Shown: piece by piece, positions 8,348 through 14,750 of the stretch
How the letters are laid out: every line of letters begins with the position of its first letter
Position numbering within the stretch: position 1 is the stretch's first letter
Assembly: GCA_934438055.1 (NCBI GenBank)
Contig: CAKSAY010000013.1
Location: 1 to 21,910 of the forward strand
Reading direction: 5' to 3'
Source: an uncultured Oscillospiraceae bacterium
Lineage (GTDB): Bacteria; Bacillota; Clostridia; Oscillospirales; Ruminococcaceae
DNA: 21,910 nucleotides
Translations under genes and position numbers: made by a program
The notes under the pieces: model-generated
Database searches by the model: none
Seen by the model: the letters and a program-made list of their open reading frames with translations, nothing else
What the model was told of the DNA's origin: nothing

Positions 8348-8382
8348 GCTTTTGGGGAGTTTACTTCTCAAAAGCTTTTTTA
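8348..8382 (+). terminator. Rho-independent terminator with no adjacent plus-strand gene
   Basis: A 12-bp stem (8348-8359 with 8364-8375, two G-T wobbles, loop TTTA) is followed by a run of T at 8376-8381. It works only on the plus strand, since no T-run follows on the minus strand. The nearest upstream plus-strand gene is Mrp, ending at 7563, so the terminator would stop transcripts running antisense through the YcxB-like gene. Confidence 0.75.
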
Positions 8383-8411
8383 TTTACAAAAAAATATTTG
8401 TTGTTTATAAT
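8383..8411 (+). promoter_or_regulatory. Sigma-A-type promoter of the spore-envelope operon
   Basis: TTTACA (8383-8388) and TATAAT (8406-8411) are separated by exactly 17 bp, immediately after the preceding terminator. Transcription would start near 8418, leaving a leader of about 185 nt. A vegetative-type promoter is unexpected for genes with spore-protein features. Confidence 0.6.
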
Positions 8412-8465
8412 AGCTGCAGATGATAGCGACACCTTTCACTTTGACTTTTTTGTAGAGGTGATTTT

Positions 8466-8501
8466 ATGAAATTAACCAATATTATGATTTTTTATATTTA
8501 G
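8466..8501 (+). CDS. Putative 11-residue leader peptide
   Basis: An ATG at 8466 preceded by GAGGTGA (8455-8461) opens a short frame, MKLTNIMIFYI, ending in TAG at 8501. It lies in the 5' leader between the promoter at 8383 and the first structural gene at 8603. The good ribosome binding site argues for translation, but no codon run typical of attenuation peptides is seen and no paired hairpins are obvious downstream. Confidence 0.35.
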   Translation: MKLTNIMIFYI

Positions 8502-8602
8502 GAGATGAAAATAGAAATAGCGCCCCTTTTGATAAAAATGGCACCAATTTTTAACGTTATTCATAGAATGGGAAGAGTTGAAGCCAAAAAAGGGGTGTTG
8601 AT

Positions 8603-9850
8603 ATGGATTTTCAGAATCATGATAAAAGGATGGAAGAATACAAAAACGAAATGTTAAAGCAGTATAAACGAAGCAGGAATTACATTTCTCCTACTTCACA
8701 AAGCCCGCAGAGAGATACTACAAAAAGACAACAGGAACAAACACACAAAGATGTGGATGTGCAGTCGGTTAAGGCAGATTTCCAACAACAAAATACGCAA
8801 GACTTACAGTTTACAGAACACCAGCCTGTTGTGTTGACCAGCGTTTGGCCTCATTGTGAACATGATGAAAATTCTCAGGCTATTGCTCCCGAGAAAAAGC
8901 AGGAGAATGCAAAAGAGGAAGAAAAACTGTTGGAGAATCATCAAGCCAATCAAAGTAGCGAGGTTAAAGTTTCGCCTTCCACTTTAGGAAAGAGCGTTGC
9001 CGTGATGGCAATGGACACAGACGCGCTCATTCCGCTTGCAGCACGTCAGGAAAATGGAATGGATGAATCGGTGCAGAGTGCCGCTGTGAACAGCACTCCT
9101 GTACTGAACGAAAGTCATGAAAATCTGCAACAGCTTCGGACACACATCAAAAGCATGGAGATGGAGGAAGAACCGGGGAGAGGTTCTAATTTTGAGTTAT
9201 CAGCTGAAGAAGGGATTGGTTCATTAAACAATTCATCAAGGGATATTATGGATCAAATGCCGCCGAGAGAGACTCCGCAGCAAACGCCAAGACAGCAGCA
9301 AACACCGCAGAATTCGGAGACAAGTCGCCAAGAGGGGCCGCAGATGCCACAACAGGACGCAATGCCATCTGAAGACAATCGTGCGGCACAAGCGCCGGAG
9401 ATTCTCCACCCGGAGGAACCGATAGATGACACGATGCAGAACTATTATAACCGGAACATCAGTAGAGGATTTTTAAGATTGCAGGTGACGTCAGGGCAGG
9501 GCGCAGTGCCTATTGAGGGCGTTGAGGGCATTATTAGCAAGACGGTGCAAGATAGAGAGTATATCATTGGCAGACTATTGACCGATTCAAGCGGTGTCAG
9601 CAAGATGATTGCGCTGCCGGCGCCTAATCGCTCCTTGTCAGAGCAGCCGCGTTCTGAATCTATGCAAGAGCTTCCCTATGCTACCTATGATTTGTCGGTA
9701 AACGCTAATAACTTTGTTCCGGTTCTTATTAAGGATATTCCTATTTTTGACGGAATAGTTTCGATTCAACCAATTGGATTACACCCTCTCTTAGGCTCAG
9801 AACAAACCGTTCCTCCTGAAACAATTCAGGAAAGCGAACCGAATCTTTAG
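8603..9850 (+). CDS. Gln-rich disordered protein with C-terminal CnaB-like domain, likely spore-associated
   Basis: This 415-residue protein has no signal peptide. Residues 1 to about 280 are rich in Gln, Glu, Pro and Asn, with PQQTPRQQQTPQ-type stretches, and are almost certainly disordered. From about 285 a folded beta domain begins (GFLRLQVTSGQGAVPIEGV), with LLTDSSGVSK, ALPAPNRSL, YATYDLSV and a terminal SIQPIGLHPL. This pattern matches carboxypeptidase-regulatory/CnaB-like modules that often accompany PG-binding spore proteins in Clostridia. The ATG follows AAAGGGGTG. Its stop is 13 bp before the SpoIID/PG-binding gene, so the two form an operon. I infer a scaffold or partner protein in the spore envelope; no enzymatic motif is visible. 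Confidence 0.7.
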   Translation: MDFQNHDKRMEEYKNEMLKQYKRSRNYISPTSQSPQRDTTKRQQEQTHKDVDVQSVKADFQQQNTQDLQFTEHQPVVLTSVWPHCEHDENSQAIAPEKKQENAKEEEKLLENHQANQSSEVKVSPSTLGKSVAVMAMDTDALIPLAARQENGMDESVQSAAVNSTPVLNESHENLQQLRTHIKSMEMEEEPGRGSNFELSAEEGIGSLNNSSRDIMDQMPPRETPQQTPRQQQTPQNSETSRQEGPQMPQQDAMPSEDNRAAQAPEILHPEEPIDDTMQNYYNRNISRGFLRLQVTSGQGAVPIEGVEGIISKTVQDREYIIGRLLTDSSGVSKMIALPAPNRSLSEQPRSESMQELPYATYDLSVNANNFVPVLIKDIPIFDGIVSIQPIGLHPLLGSEQTVPPETIQESEPNL

Positions 9851-9863
9851 GGGGTGTGTGTAA

Positions 9864-11228
9864 ATGCCGACAGTTCTTCCATATGTTCCCCAAAACATCA
9901 CAGTGCATTTAGGAGCGCCTAATCAGGCGGCTGCAAACGTATCAGTTCCTTTTATTAGTTATATTAAAAATGTCGCTTCCAGCGAGATATATCCAACATG
10001 GCCGGAGAGCTCTCTTAGAGCGAACATTTACGCTATTATCACCTTTGCTTTAAATCGTATCTATACTGAGTGGTATCGCAGCAGGGGATATGATTTTGAT
10101 ATTACCAATTCAACGCAGTATGACCAGGCCTTTGTTAACGGTCGTGACTTTTTTGAAAACATTAGTAGAATTGTGGATGAGATTTTTAATGATTATGTAG
10201 TTCGACAGGGGTCTGTGCAGCCTCTATTTACGCAATTCTGCAACGGCACCACGGTGACTTGCGATGGGCTTTCACAGTGGGGAACGGTTGACCTTGCCGA
10301 ACAAGGTTATGGACCATATGAGATTTTACAGTATTATTATGGAAATGACATTGATATTGTCAGAGACGCGCCGATTTTAGCTCCGTTTGAATCCTATCCC
10401 GGGCGTCCGCTGCGAATTGGCTCGATAGGCAATGAAGTGTATACCATTCAAAACCAACTCAACCGCATTGCGCGAAATTATCCGGCAATTCCTACTATCA
10501 ATAATCCAAACGGGACATTTGATTTGCCGACGCAGGAAGCAGTTTTGGACTTTCAGAGAATTTTTAATTTGGTTCCTGACGGGGTGGTGGGGAAAGCTAC
10601 ATGGTATAAGATAAAGTATATTTTTACGAGCGTTACAAGGCTTGCCGAATTGACCTCAGAGGGATTGCAGCTTCAGGATGTGGAGCCTATCTATCCGACG
10701 ACTCTAAGACTGGGAGACAGAAATCTAGGAGTTGGTGTCTTGCAGTTATATTTAGACACAATTGGCTATTTTAATGGCAACATTCCCATTGTGGTTGTCG
10801 ACGGCATTTTTGGACCTAGAACCCAGGAGGCGGTGATTGCCTTTCAAAACGCCTATGATTTAACGCCGGACGGCATTGTTGGAAGAAACACCTGGAACAC
10901 TTTGCAGGATGCCTATGTAGGAATTATTCGAACACTTCCGGAGGGATATCAGGGCAACCACGCCAAGGCTTATCCGGGATATCCTCTTTCGTTTGGCATG
11001 GATAATCAGGATGTTCGTGATTTGCAAACATATATTTCTACGATTGCAAAAAACACCACCGGCATTCCTGATTTGCCTGTGACCGGATATTATGGACCGC
11101 AGACGGAAAATGCAGTTCGACTTTTACAAAGACGGTTGGGCATTCCTGAAAATGGAATTGTGAACCCGCTTATTTGGACTTATATTGGTGAGCTTTATAA
11201 TGATGTTATTGATGGAATACCCATTTAA
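9864..11228 (+). CDS. SpoIID-like domain fused to three peptidoglycan-binding domains
   Basis: This is a 454-residue protein without a signal peptide. Residues about 30-160 follow the SpoIID pattern: YIKNVASSEIYPTWPESSLRA corresponds to the 'YLxGVVxxEMPxxWPxEALKA' segment, with Glu41 at the position of the catalytic Glu of SpoIID. LSQWGTVDLAEQGY followed by EILQYYYG corresponds to the SpoIID 'MSQxGAxxMAxxGYxxxEIL' end. The usual HGVGMSQ is CDGLSQ here, and Cys126/Cys133 could bind zinc as in clostridial SpoIID. Three PG_binding_1 domains follow (about 179-252, 280-350, 371-445), each with a GxFGxxTxxAVxxFQ-like core and DGxVG.xTW. SpoIID is a lytic transglycosylase acting on denuded glycan. 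This cytoplasmic version probably works on spore cortex from the mother cell side. SleC-type cortex enzymes are an alternative label. Confidence 0.8.
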   Translation: MPTVLPYVPQNITVHLGAPNQAAANVSVPFISYIKNVASSEIYPTWPESSLRANIYAIITFALNRIYTEWYRSRGYDFDITNSTQYDQAFVNGRDFFENISRIVDEIFNDYVVRQGSVQPLFTQFCNGTTVTCDGLSQWGTVDLAEQGYGPYEILQYYYGNDIDIVRDAPILAPFESYPGRPLRIGSIGNEVYTIQNQLNRIARNYPAIPTINNPNGTFDLPTQEAVLDFQRIFNLVPDGVVGKATWYKIKYIFTSVTRLAELTSEGLQLQDVEPIYPTTLRLGDRNLGVGVLQLYLDTIGYFNGNIPIVVVDGIFGPRTQEAVIAFQNAYDLTPDGIVGRNTWNTLQDAYVGIIRTLPEGYQGNHAKAYPGYPLSFGMDNQDVRDLQTYISTIAKNTTGIPDLPVTGYYGPQTENAVRLLQRRLGIPENGIVNPLIWTYIGELYNDVIDGIPI

Positions 11229-11244
11229 CCGGTGGTTAAAAAGC

Positions 11245-11270
11245 GGCGGGAGCCTAATTTGGTTCCCGCC
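11245..11270. terminator. Bidirectional terminator between the spore operon and the SDR gene
   Basis: GGCGGGAGCC (11245-11254) pairs with GGTTCCCGCC (11261-11270) over 10 bp with one wobble and a 6-nt loop. It is followed by ACTTTTA on the plus strand and by GCTTTTTAA on the minus strand, so it can end both converging operons. Confidence 0.85.
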
Positions 11271-11278
11271 ACTTTTAT

Positions 11279-12013
11279 CTATATAACCATGCCACCGTTG
11301 GGGCTGATCACCTGCCCGGTGATGAAGGACGCTTCAGGGGAGGAGAGAAAAAGAATTGTTTGGGCTATTTCTTCCGGTGAAGCAATTCGCCCAAGCGGTG
11401 TTTCTTCTTTTAAAGCGGCAAGTGTTTGTTTGTCTAGATGAGCATTCATGTCTGTGCTCACCACGCCGGGTGCCACACAGTTGACTTGAATATTAGATGG
11501 CCCCAGCTCTTTGGCCAGAGCTTTGGTGAAGCCAATGATGGCCGCTTTGGTGACCGAATAACCCACCTCGCAGGAGGCTCCGGTTAGACCCCAAATGGAG
11601 GAGAGATTAATAACCTTGCCGGCTTTACGGCGAATCATTCCCGGCAATGCTCTTTGGGTGACCTGCATGGTTCCCTTGAGATTTACACCATATAGCGCGT
11701 CCCATTCTTGGGGAGTGAGGTCGGTGAAGAGCTGTTGGGAGGAGACAGCCGCATTGTTGACTAAAGTGGAGATTTCCCCCAATTTCATTTCGATTTGCGA
11801 GAAGAGGCGTTTTACTTCTTCTTCCCGGGAAATATCAGCGGAAAAAGCGTAGGCTTGGCCGCCGTTTTGACGGATTTGCTTTGCAACGGCTTCTGCTGCT
11901 TCGCGGTTTTGGCGGCAGTGGACGGCAACGGGAAAGCCCTGTTTGCCAAAGAGCAAAGCCGTTTGTTTGCCAATGCCGCGGGAACTGCCTGTAATGAGGA
12001 CGGTTTCTTTCAA
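11279..12013 (-). CDS. ymfI: SDR-family reductase, probable elongation factor P 5-aminopentanone reductase
   Basis: This is a 244-residue classical short-chain dehydrogenase: NAD(P)-binding TGSSRGIG at 8-15, NNAA at 86-89, Asn111, Ser139, and Tyr152-x3-Lys156. The block LSSIWGLTGASCEVGYSVTKA is what separates YmfI-type enzymes from FabG, and YmfI reduces the 5-aminopentanone group on the modified lysine of EF-P. FabG (3-oxoacyl-ACP reductase) remains the alternative. It begins with TTG at 12013, after AAGGGGGG. No EF-P gene or fatty-acid gene is adjacent; the gene stands alone between a terminator and the regulator cluster. Confidence 0.8.
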   Translation of the reverse strand: MKETVLITGSSRGIGKQTALLFGKQGFPVAVHCRQNREAAEAVAKQIRQNGGQAYAFSADISREEEVKRLFSQIEMKLGEISTLVNNAAVSSQQLFTDLTPQEWDALYGVNLKGTMQVTQRALPGMIRRKAGKVINLSSIWGLTGASCEVGYSVTKAAIIGFTKALAKELGPSNIQVNCVAPGVVSTDMNAHLDKQTLAALKEETPLGRIASPEEIAQTILFLSSPEASFITGQVISPNGGMVI

Positions 12014-12048
12014 GCGTATCCCCCCTTACTATAATTTTATTTAGGTAT

Positions 12049-12077
12049 ATTATAAAGAATGTTTTGGAAAATAGCAA
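12049..12077 (-). promoter_or_regulatory. Promoter of the SDR gene
   Basis: On the minus strand TTGCTA (12077-12072) and TATAAT (12054-12049) are 17 bp apart, placing transcription start about 30 nt before the TTG start codon. The -10 is perfect and the -35 matches four of six bases. Confidence 0.55.
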
Positions 12078-12089
12078 GTGAAATTTTGA

Positions 12090-12332
12090 CTATTCAATTT
12101 CTTGCTCGAGTTGCGTGAAAAGGTCATTGTCGAAGAACTCGGCTAAGGTGATTTCGAGTCCATCACAGAGTTTTTTTATGGTAGTGATTCCGACCTCTTT
12201 TCTCGATTCTTCCAACATACTGTACACAGTAGAGGGAGTAACGCCCGATTTATTTGCCAATTCATTTGGCGCCATGAGCCGCTCTTGGCAAATTTGCTTG
12301 AAGCGTATTGCAACTGCTTGTTTGACTTTCAT
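12090..12332 (-). CDS. Small XRE-family helix-turn-helix regulator, copy 1
   Basis: This 80-residue protein is essentially a single Cro/C1-type DNA-binding domain: MKVKQAVAIRFKQICQER, then the HTH at about 21-45 (APNELANKSGVTPSTVYSMLE), then IKKLCDGLEITLAEFF. I start it at the ATG at 12332, which follows ACGAGGT, instead of the longer upstream frame that would add a segment with no homology to copy 2. It differs from copy 2 at only three of the first 60 residues. Having no other domain, it probably acts as a dimeric repressor, perhaps of its own cluster. The target is unknown. Confidence 0.85.
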   Translation of the reverse strand: MKVKQAVAIRFKQICQERLMAPNELANKSGVTPSTVYSMLEESRKEVGITTIKKLCDGLEITLAEFFDNDLFTQLEQEIE

Positions 12333-12425
12333 AATATTACCTCGTTTATTTGAATTATAATTAAATTGTATCCAAATAAACGCAAATACGTATACGCAGT
12401 TGCGAACAAAACTCATATATGTTAT

Positions 12426-12459
12426 AATCGGGTTATACGTCACTGCGTATAACCCGATT
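12426..12459. promoter_or_regulatory. Perfect 14-bp inverted repeat between regulator genes
   Basis: AATCGGGTTATACG (12426-12439) is exactly repeated inverted at 12446-12459, with a 6-bp spacer. It lies downstream of regulator copy 2 and about 95 bp upstream of copy 1. There is no T-run on either side, so an operator or an RNA-stabilising hairpin is as likely as a terminator. The core resembles the TATACG-containing sequences next to it (around 12390-12400). Confidence 0.8.
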
Positions 12460-12479
12460 CAGGTAATGATTTATTCTTG

Positions 12480-12722
12480 TTAAAAAATTTCTTGTTCCAG
12501 TTGCTCAAAGATATCAGCGGTGAAAAATTCGCCTAATGTGATGTCTAGTCCATCACAGAGTTTTTTTATGGTAGTGATTCCAACGTCTTTTCTCGATTCC
12601 TCCAACATACTGTAAACGGTAGAGGGAGTAACGCCTGATTTATTTGCCAATTCATTTGGCGCTATAAGCCGCTCTTGGCAAATTTGTTTGAACCGTATTG
12701 CAACTGCTTGTTTCACTTTCAT
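12480..12722 (-). CDS. Small XRE-family helix-turn-helix regulator, copy 2
   Basis: This is an 80-residue paralogue of copy 1, with the same MKVKQAVAIRFKQICQER start and identical recognition-helix region (NKSGVTPSTVYSMLEESR). It diverges only in the last 20 residues (LGEFFTADIFEQLEQEIF). The ATG at 12722 follows the same AAATAAACGAGGT sequence as copy 1, so the duplication included the promoter-proximal DNA. The identical recognition helix implies that both copies read the same operator. Confidence 0.85.
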   Translation of the reverse strand: MKVKQAVAIRFKQICQERLIAPNELANKSGVTPSTVYSMLEESRKDVGITTIKKLCDGLDITLGEFFTADIFEQLEQEIF

Positions 12723-12806
12723 TTTTCTACCTCGTTTATTTTGATACATATTTAGCATACAAAAATAAACGTTGTATCGTACACGTTTTTGCGTATATTT
12801 TGAGTT

Positions 12807-13037
12807 TTATTTTTTTCGTTTATCAAACAGTTTGCAGGTAAAGAAATCTGAAAGCGTAATTTCACACAGATCGCATAGTTTTTTTAAAAAAATAATTCCA
12901 AAAAATTGCTCTCCATTTAAATAACGTTTCATTAAATCTTGTGATACTTCTAACTGTGAGAAGATGTCTTCTAATTTAATTCCTTTTTGCTGACAGATTT
13001 CTTTTAATCTTAAAGAAATAGCTTTGTTTACATTCAT
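12807..13037 (-). CDS. Small XRE-like regulator, diverged third copy
   Basis: This 76-residue protein starts at the ATG at 13037 after GAGGTGA. It keeps the frame of the two downstream regulators (MNVNKAISLRLKEICQQKGI...FLKKLCDLCEITLSDFF). The recognition-helix region is replaced by LEVSQDLMKRYLNGEQFFG, so DNA specificity must differ or be lost. The tail is basic (KLFDKRKK). It could dimerise with the other two because the flanking helices are conserved. I infer an older duplicate of the same family. Confidence 0.7.
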   Translation of the reverse strand: MNVNKAISLRLKEICQQKGIKLEDIFSQLEVSQDLMKRYLNGEQFFGIIFLKKLCDLCEITLSDFFTCKLFDKRKK

Positions 13038-13196
13038 AAAAATCACCTCATAAATATTATAATACTTAAAATAAATCGACGTGGACGATATATCACTAAT
13101 CGGAAAATATTCATCCATACTATTTTAACATTGAGGAGGGGGATTGAGAATTGCGCAGAACAGAATACATAAACATTCGCTATAGGAGAATATAAT

Positions 13197-13676
13197 ATGA
13201 TGATTAACAATCAAGAAGAAAAAATTTGCATGATTTACAGCTACGACAACGCTGATCTTTTGCCCACAAACCTCGAAAAAATGATTTATTACGCCCTTGA
13301 AGACCTGGTGGAAAATAAGGGGGTTACTTGTTTTTTGACAGGGAATTCCGGGATGTTTGACGCGCAGGCAAATACAGCGATATACATATTAAAAAAGCGC
13401 TTTCCGCATGTTCGTCTCCATTTAATCCTGCCTTACAAAACTCCGAGATATTTCTACATTCGCAATAGCAGCAGCGGTCTTTATGACGATATTATTTTTT
13501 CCATTAATGAGATGCCCGAGCCTCGGGAAGTAATCAGGCGCAATAACGAATTTATGGTGACAAACAGCAATTGTCTTCTCACCTTTCTTCACCCGACGGA
13601 TCGATTTAGCAGTGTGTATGAAACCTATTGTTATGCACAAAAACTAAAGCAGGATATTTTTCATTTGCGACCGTAA
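13197..13676 (+). CDS. SLOG-superfamily (YpsA/DUF1273-like) protein
   Basis: This is a 159-residue soluble protein. The Rossmann-like pattern is visible: a beta strand ending in CFLTGNSGMFDAQANTAI (residues 45-62), where GNSGxFD matches the GNxGxFD turn of SLOG nucleotide-sensing proteins. Then come VRLHLILPY (72-80), REVIRRNNEFMVTNSNCLLTFL (110-131) and an SSVYETYCYAQKLKQDIFHL end. SLOG proteins are thought to bind nucleotides or derivatives; no catalytic assignment is possible. AGGAG at 13183-13187 supports the ATG at 13197, or the adjacent ATG at 13200. It is divergent from the XRE cluster across 160 bp, so the two may share regulation. Confidence 0.65.
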   Translation: MMINNQEEKICMIYSYDNADLLPTNLEKMIYYALEDLVENKGVTCFLTGNSGMFDAQANTAIYILKKRFPHVRLHLILPYKTPRYFYIRNSSSGLYDDIIFSINEMPEPREVIRRNNEFMVTNSNCLLTFLHPTDRFSSVYETYCYAQKLKQDIFHLRP

Positions 13677-13683
13677 AAGAGCG

Positions 13684-13722
13684 AAAAAAAACACTGCCCG
13701 GCATTGCTGCTTAGACAGTGTT
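13684..13722 (-). terminator. Rho-independent terminator of the 61-residue membrane peptide gene
   Basis: On the minus strand AACACTG (13722-13716) pairs with CAGTGTT (13696-13690), and a T-run follows (13690-13684). On the plus strand the same hairpin lies just after the SLOG-like gene but has only a poor T-tail. Confidence 0.7.
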
Positions 13723-13737
13723 GAAAAATTATGCTGT

Positions 13738-13923
13738 TTAGCCGACCATTTCGGCGATTTCGTCCATGACGGTTCCCACCGTTTTAAAAGCTTGTTCCGC
13801 TTTTTTCTTCATTGCTTTGCTTTTAACGCGGCTTTTTTTACTATTGCTGTTTGCAACAAGACAAGTTACGCAGCCGGCTGCAATTCCAATGGCCGCGCCT
13901 TTCATAATGGTTGATGTCTGCAT
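13738..13923 (-). CDS. Small single-pass membrane protein, unknown function
   Basis: This 61-residue peptide starts at the ATG at 13923 with AGAAGGATC upstream. Residues about 6-25 (IMKGAAIGIAAGCVTCLVAN) are a Gly/Ala-rich membrane segment. A very basic stretch follows (KKSRVKSKAMKKKAEQAF) and then an amphipathic end (VGTVMDEIAEMVG), which suggests a cytoplasmic C-terminus lying on the membrane. A promoter and a terminator flank it, so it is a real monocistronic gene. It recalls YtxH-like small proteins in layout only; I do not assign it to a family. Confidence 0.65.
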   Translation of the reverse strand: MQTSTIMKGAAIGIAAGCVTCLVANSNSKKSRVKSKAMKKKAEQAFKTVGTVMDEIAEMVG

Positions 13924-13942
13924 ATTGATCCTTCTTTCCTTA

Positions 13943-13971
13943 ATAATAATATCAATATGTGCTGTGCACAA
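13943..13971 (-). promoter_or_regulatory. Promoter of the small membrane protein gene
   Basis: Minus-strand TTGTGC (13971-13966) and TATTAT (13948-13943) are 17 bp apart, about 20 bp before the start codon. Confidence 0.4.
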
Positions 13972-14025
13972 ACTTATTTTTTCCTGTTTTTTCAAAAATA
14001 TTTTTGGAAATTTTATCTATATTTA

Positions 14026-14054
14026 TTGACTTTAATCCGTAAATATGATAGAAT
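14026..14054 (+). promoter_or_regulatory. Promoter of the SMR exporter leader
   Basis: TTGACT (14026-14031) and TAGAAT (14049-14054) are separated by 17 bp, predicting transcription from about 14061, just upstream of the riboswitch-like leader. Confidence 0.7.
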
Positions 14055-14060
14055 AAAAAT

Positions 14061-14174
14061 ATCCTTAATAGATAATTATTTAGAAGAATTCCTTTATCAT
14101 CTGCCGCCGGGCAGGTGATAGACGCTTATTTTTGTATCATTAGGCCTTAGTAGATACAAAAATAGGCGTTTTTT
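14061..14174 (+). promoter_or_regulatory. Guanidine-IV (mepA-type) riboswitch candidate with intrinsic terminator
   Basis: The leader has a first hairpin with an 11-bp stem (14095-14105 with 14110-14120) and loop GCCG. Directly after it is a 16-bp terminator stem (14123-14138 with 14153-14168) followed by T6 at 14169-14174. The terminator loop (14139-14152) contains AGGCC, which can pair with the CCGCCGGG loop region of the first hairpin, a loop-loop contact as recalled for guanidine-IV RNAs. The downstream gene is a guanidinium-type SMR exporter, which fits a transcriptional ON switch. The terminator is certain; the ligand class is inferred from the fold and the gene. Confidence 0.7.
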
Positions 14175-14195
14175 CTTTTTTTGGAGGTTTGTTTT

Positions 14196-14513
14196 ATGGC
14201 TTGGATTTATTTAATTCTCGCAGGTGTGTTTGAAGTGTTTTGGTCCACCTGCTTAAAACTTTCGGATGGACTGCACATCGTTAAGTTTTCGGTTTTGACG
14301 CTCATTGGCCTGATTTTCAGCTTTCTTTTTTTGGCGCAGGCCACAAAGAGCCTGCCGTTGGGGAACGCTTATGCCATTTGGACGGGAATTGGCGCTTTAG
14401 GAGCTGTTGTTGTCGGCGTTGTCTTCTTTCATGAGGCGTTCACGCCGGCGCGTTGTTTCTTTTTTGTGTTGCTTTTGGCGGGTATTGTAGGACTTCAACT
14501 CACTTCTCAATAA
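14196..14513 (+). CDS. gdx: SMR-family guanidinium exporter (Gdx/SugE type)
   Basis: This 105-residue protein has four membrane helices, the size of a small multidrug resistance subunit. The central Glu13 (GVFEVFW) is the proton/substrate-coupling residue. The segment GNAYAIWTGIGA at 56-67 is typical of Gdx rather than EmrE (which has AYAIWSGLG). Gdx works as an antiparallel dimer in the membrane and exchanges guanidinium for protons. The ATG at 14196 follows GGAGG at 14183-14187; an upstream in-frame ATG at 14181 would lie within the T-rich terminator tail and lacks a site. The guanidine-type riboswitch in its leader supports guanidinium over quaternary ammonium as substrate. Confidence 0.88.
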   Translation: MAWIYLILAGVFEVFWSTCLKLSDGLHIVKFSVLTLIGLIFSFLFLAQATKSLPLGNAYAIWTGIGALGAVVVGVVFFHEAFTPARCFFFVLLLAGIVGLQLTSQ

Positions 14514-14563
14514 ACAGGATAGGTAAGATTTTTCTACAATTTTATAGAATTTATAGAACAAGC

Positions 14564-14592
14564 TTGACTTTTGTCTAAAAAAGCCTTATTAT
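14564..14592 (+). promoter_or_regulatory. Promoter of the potABC operon
   Basis: TTGACT (14564-14569) and TATTAT (14587-14592) have a 17-bp spacer. The start near 14599 gives a leader of about 150 nt before potA. Confidence 0.65.
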
Positions 14593-14664
14593 TTAATTAA
14601 TTTGTGTCTTTTCAATCAACACGCTTCGTATGTCTATTTCTCTGTCGATTTTTGATAGAAAAAA

Positions 14665-14738
14665 CCTTTTGCGGGTGGTGGATGTTTTAGAATGCGTGGA
14701 GAAAGAATTTGACGTTTCTTTCTAAAAACCGCAAAGGG
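14665..14738 (+). promoter_or_regulatory. potA leader fold that masks the ribosome binding site
   Basis: CCTTTTGCGG (14665-14674) can pair over 10 bp, with one wobble, with CCGCAAAGGG (14729-14738). That covers most of the potA ribosome binding site AAAGGGGG (14733-14740). Enclosed is a perfect 8-bp hairpin (14700-14707 with 14716-14723) and an unpaired purine-rich segment (14675-14699). The fold looks like a translational control element; I do not recognise it as a known riboswitch class. Confidence 0.55.
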
Positions 14739-14750
14739 GGATGCAAAAAA

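Noticed and set aside
8505..8657. A 50-codon plus-strand frame overlapping the start of the Gln-rich protein gene
   Set aside because: Its GGAG is too close to the ATG, it runs into a gene with a better start, and it resembles no protein.
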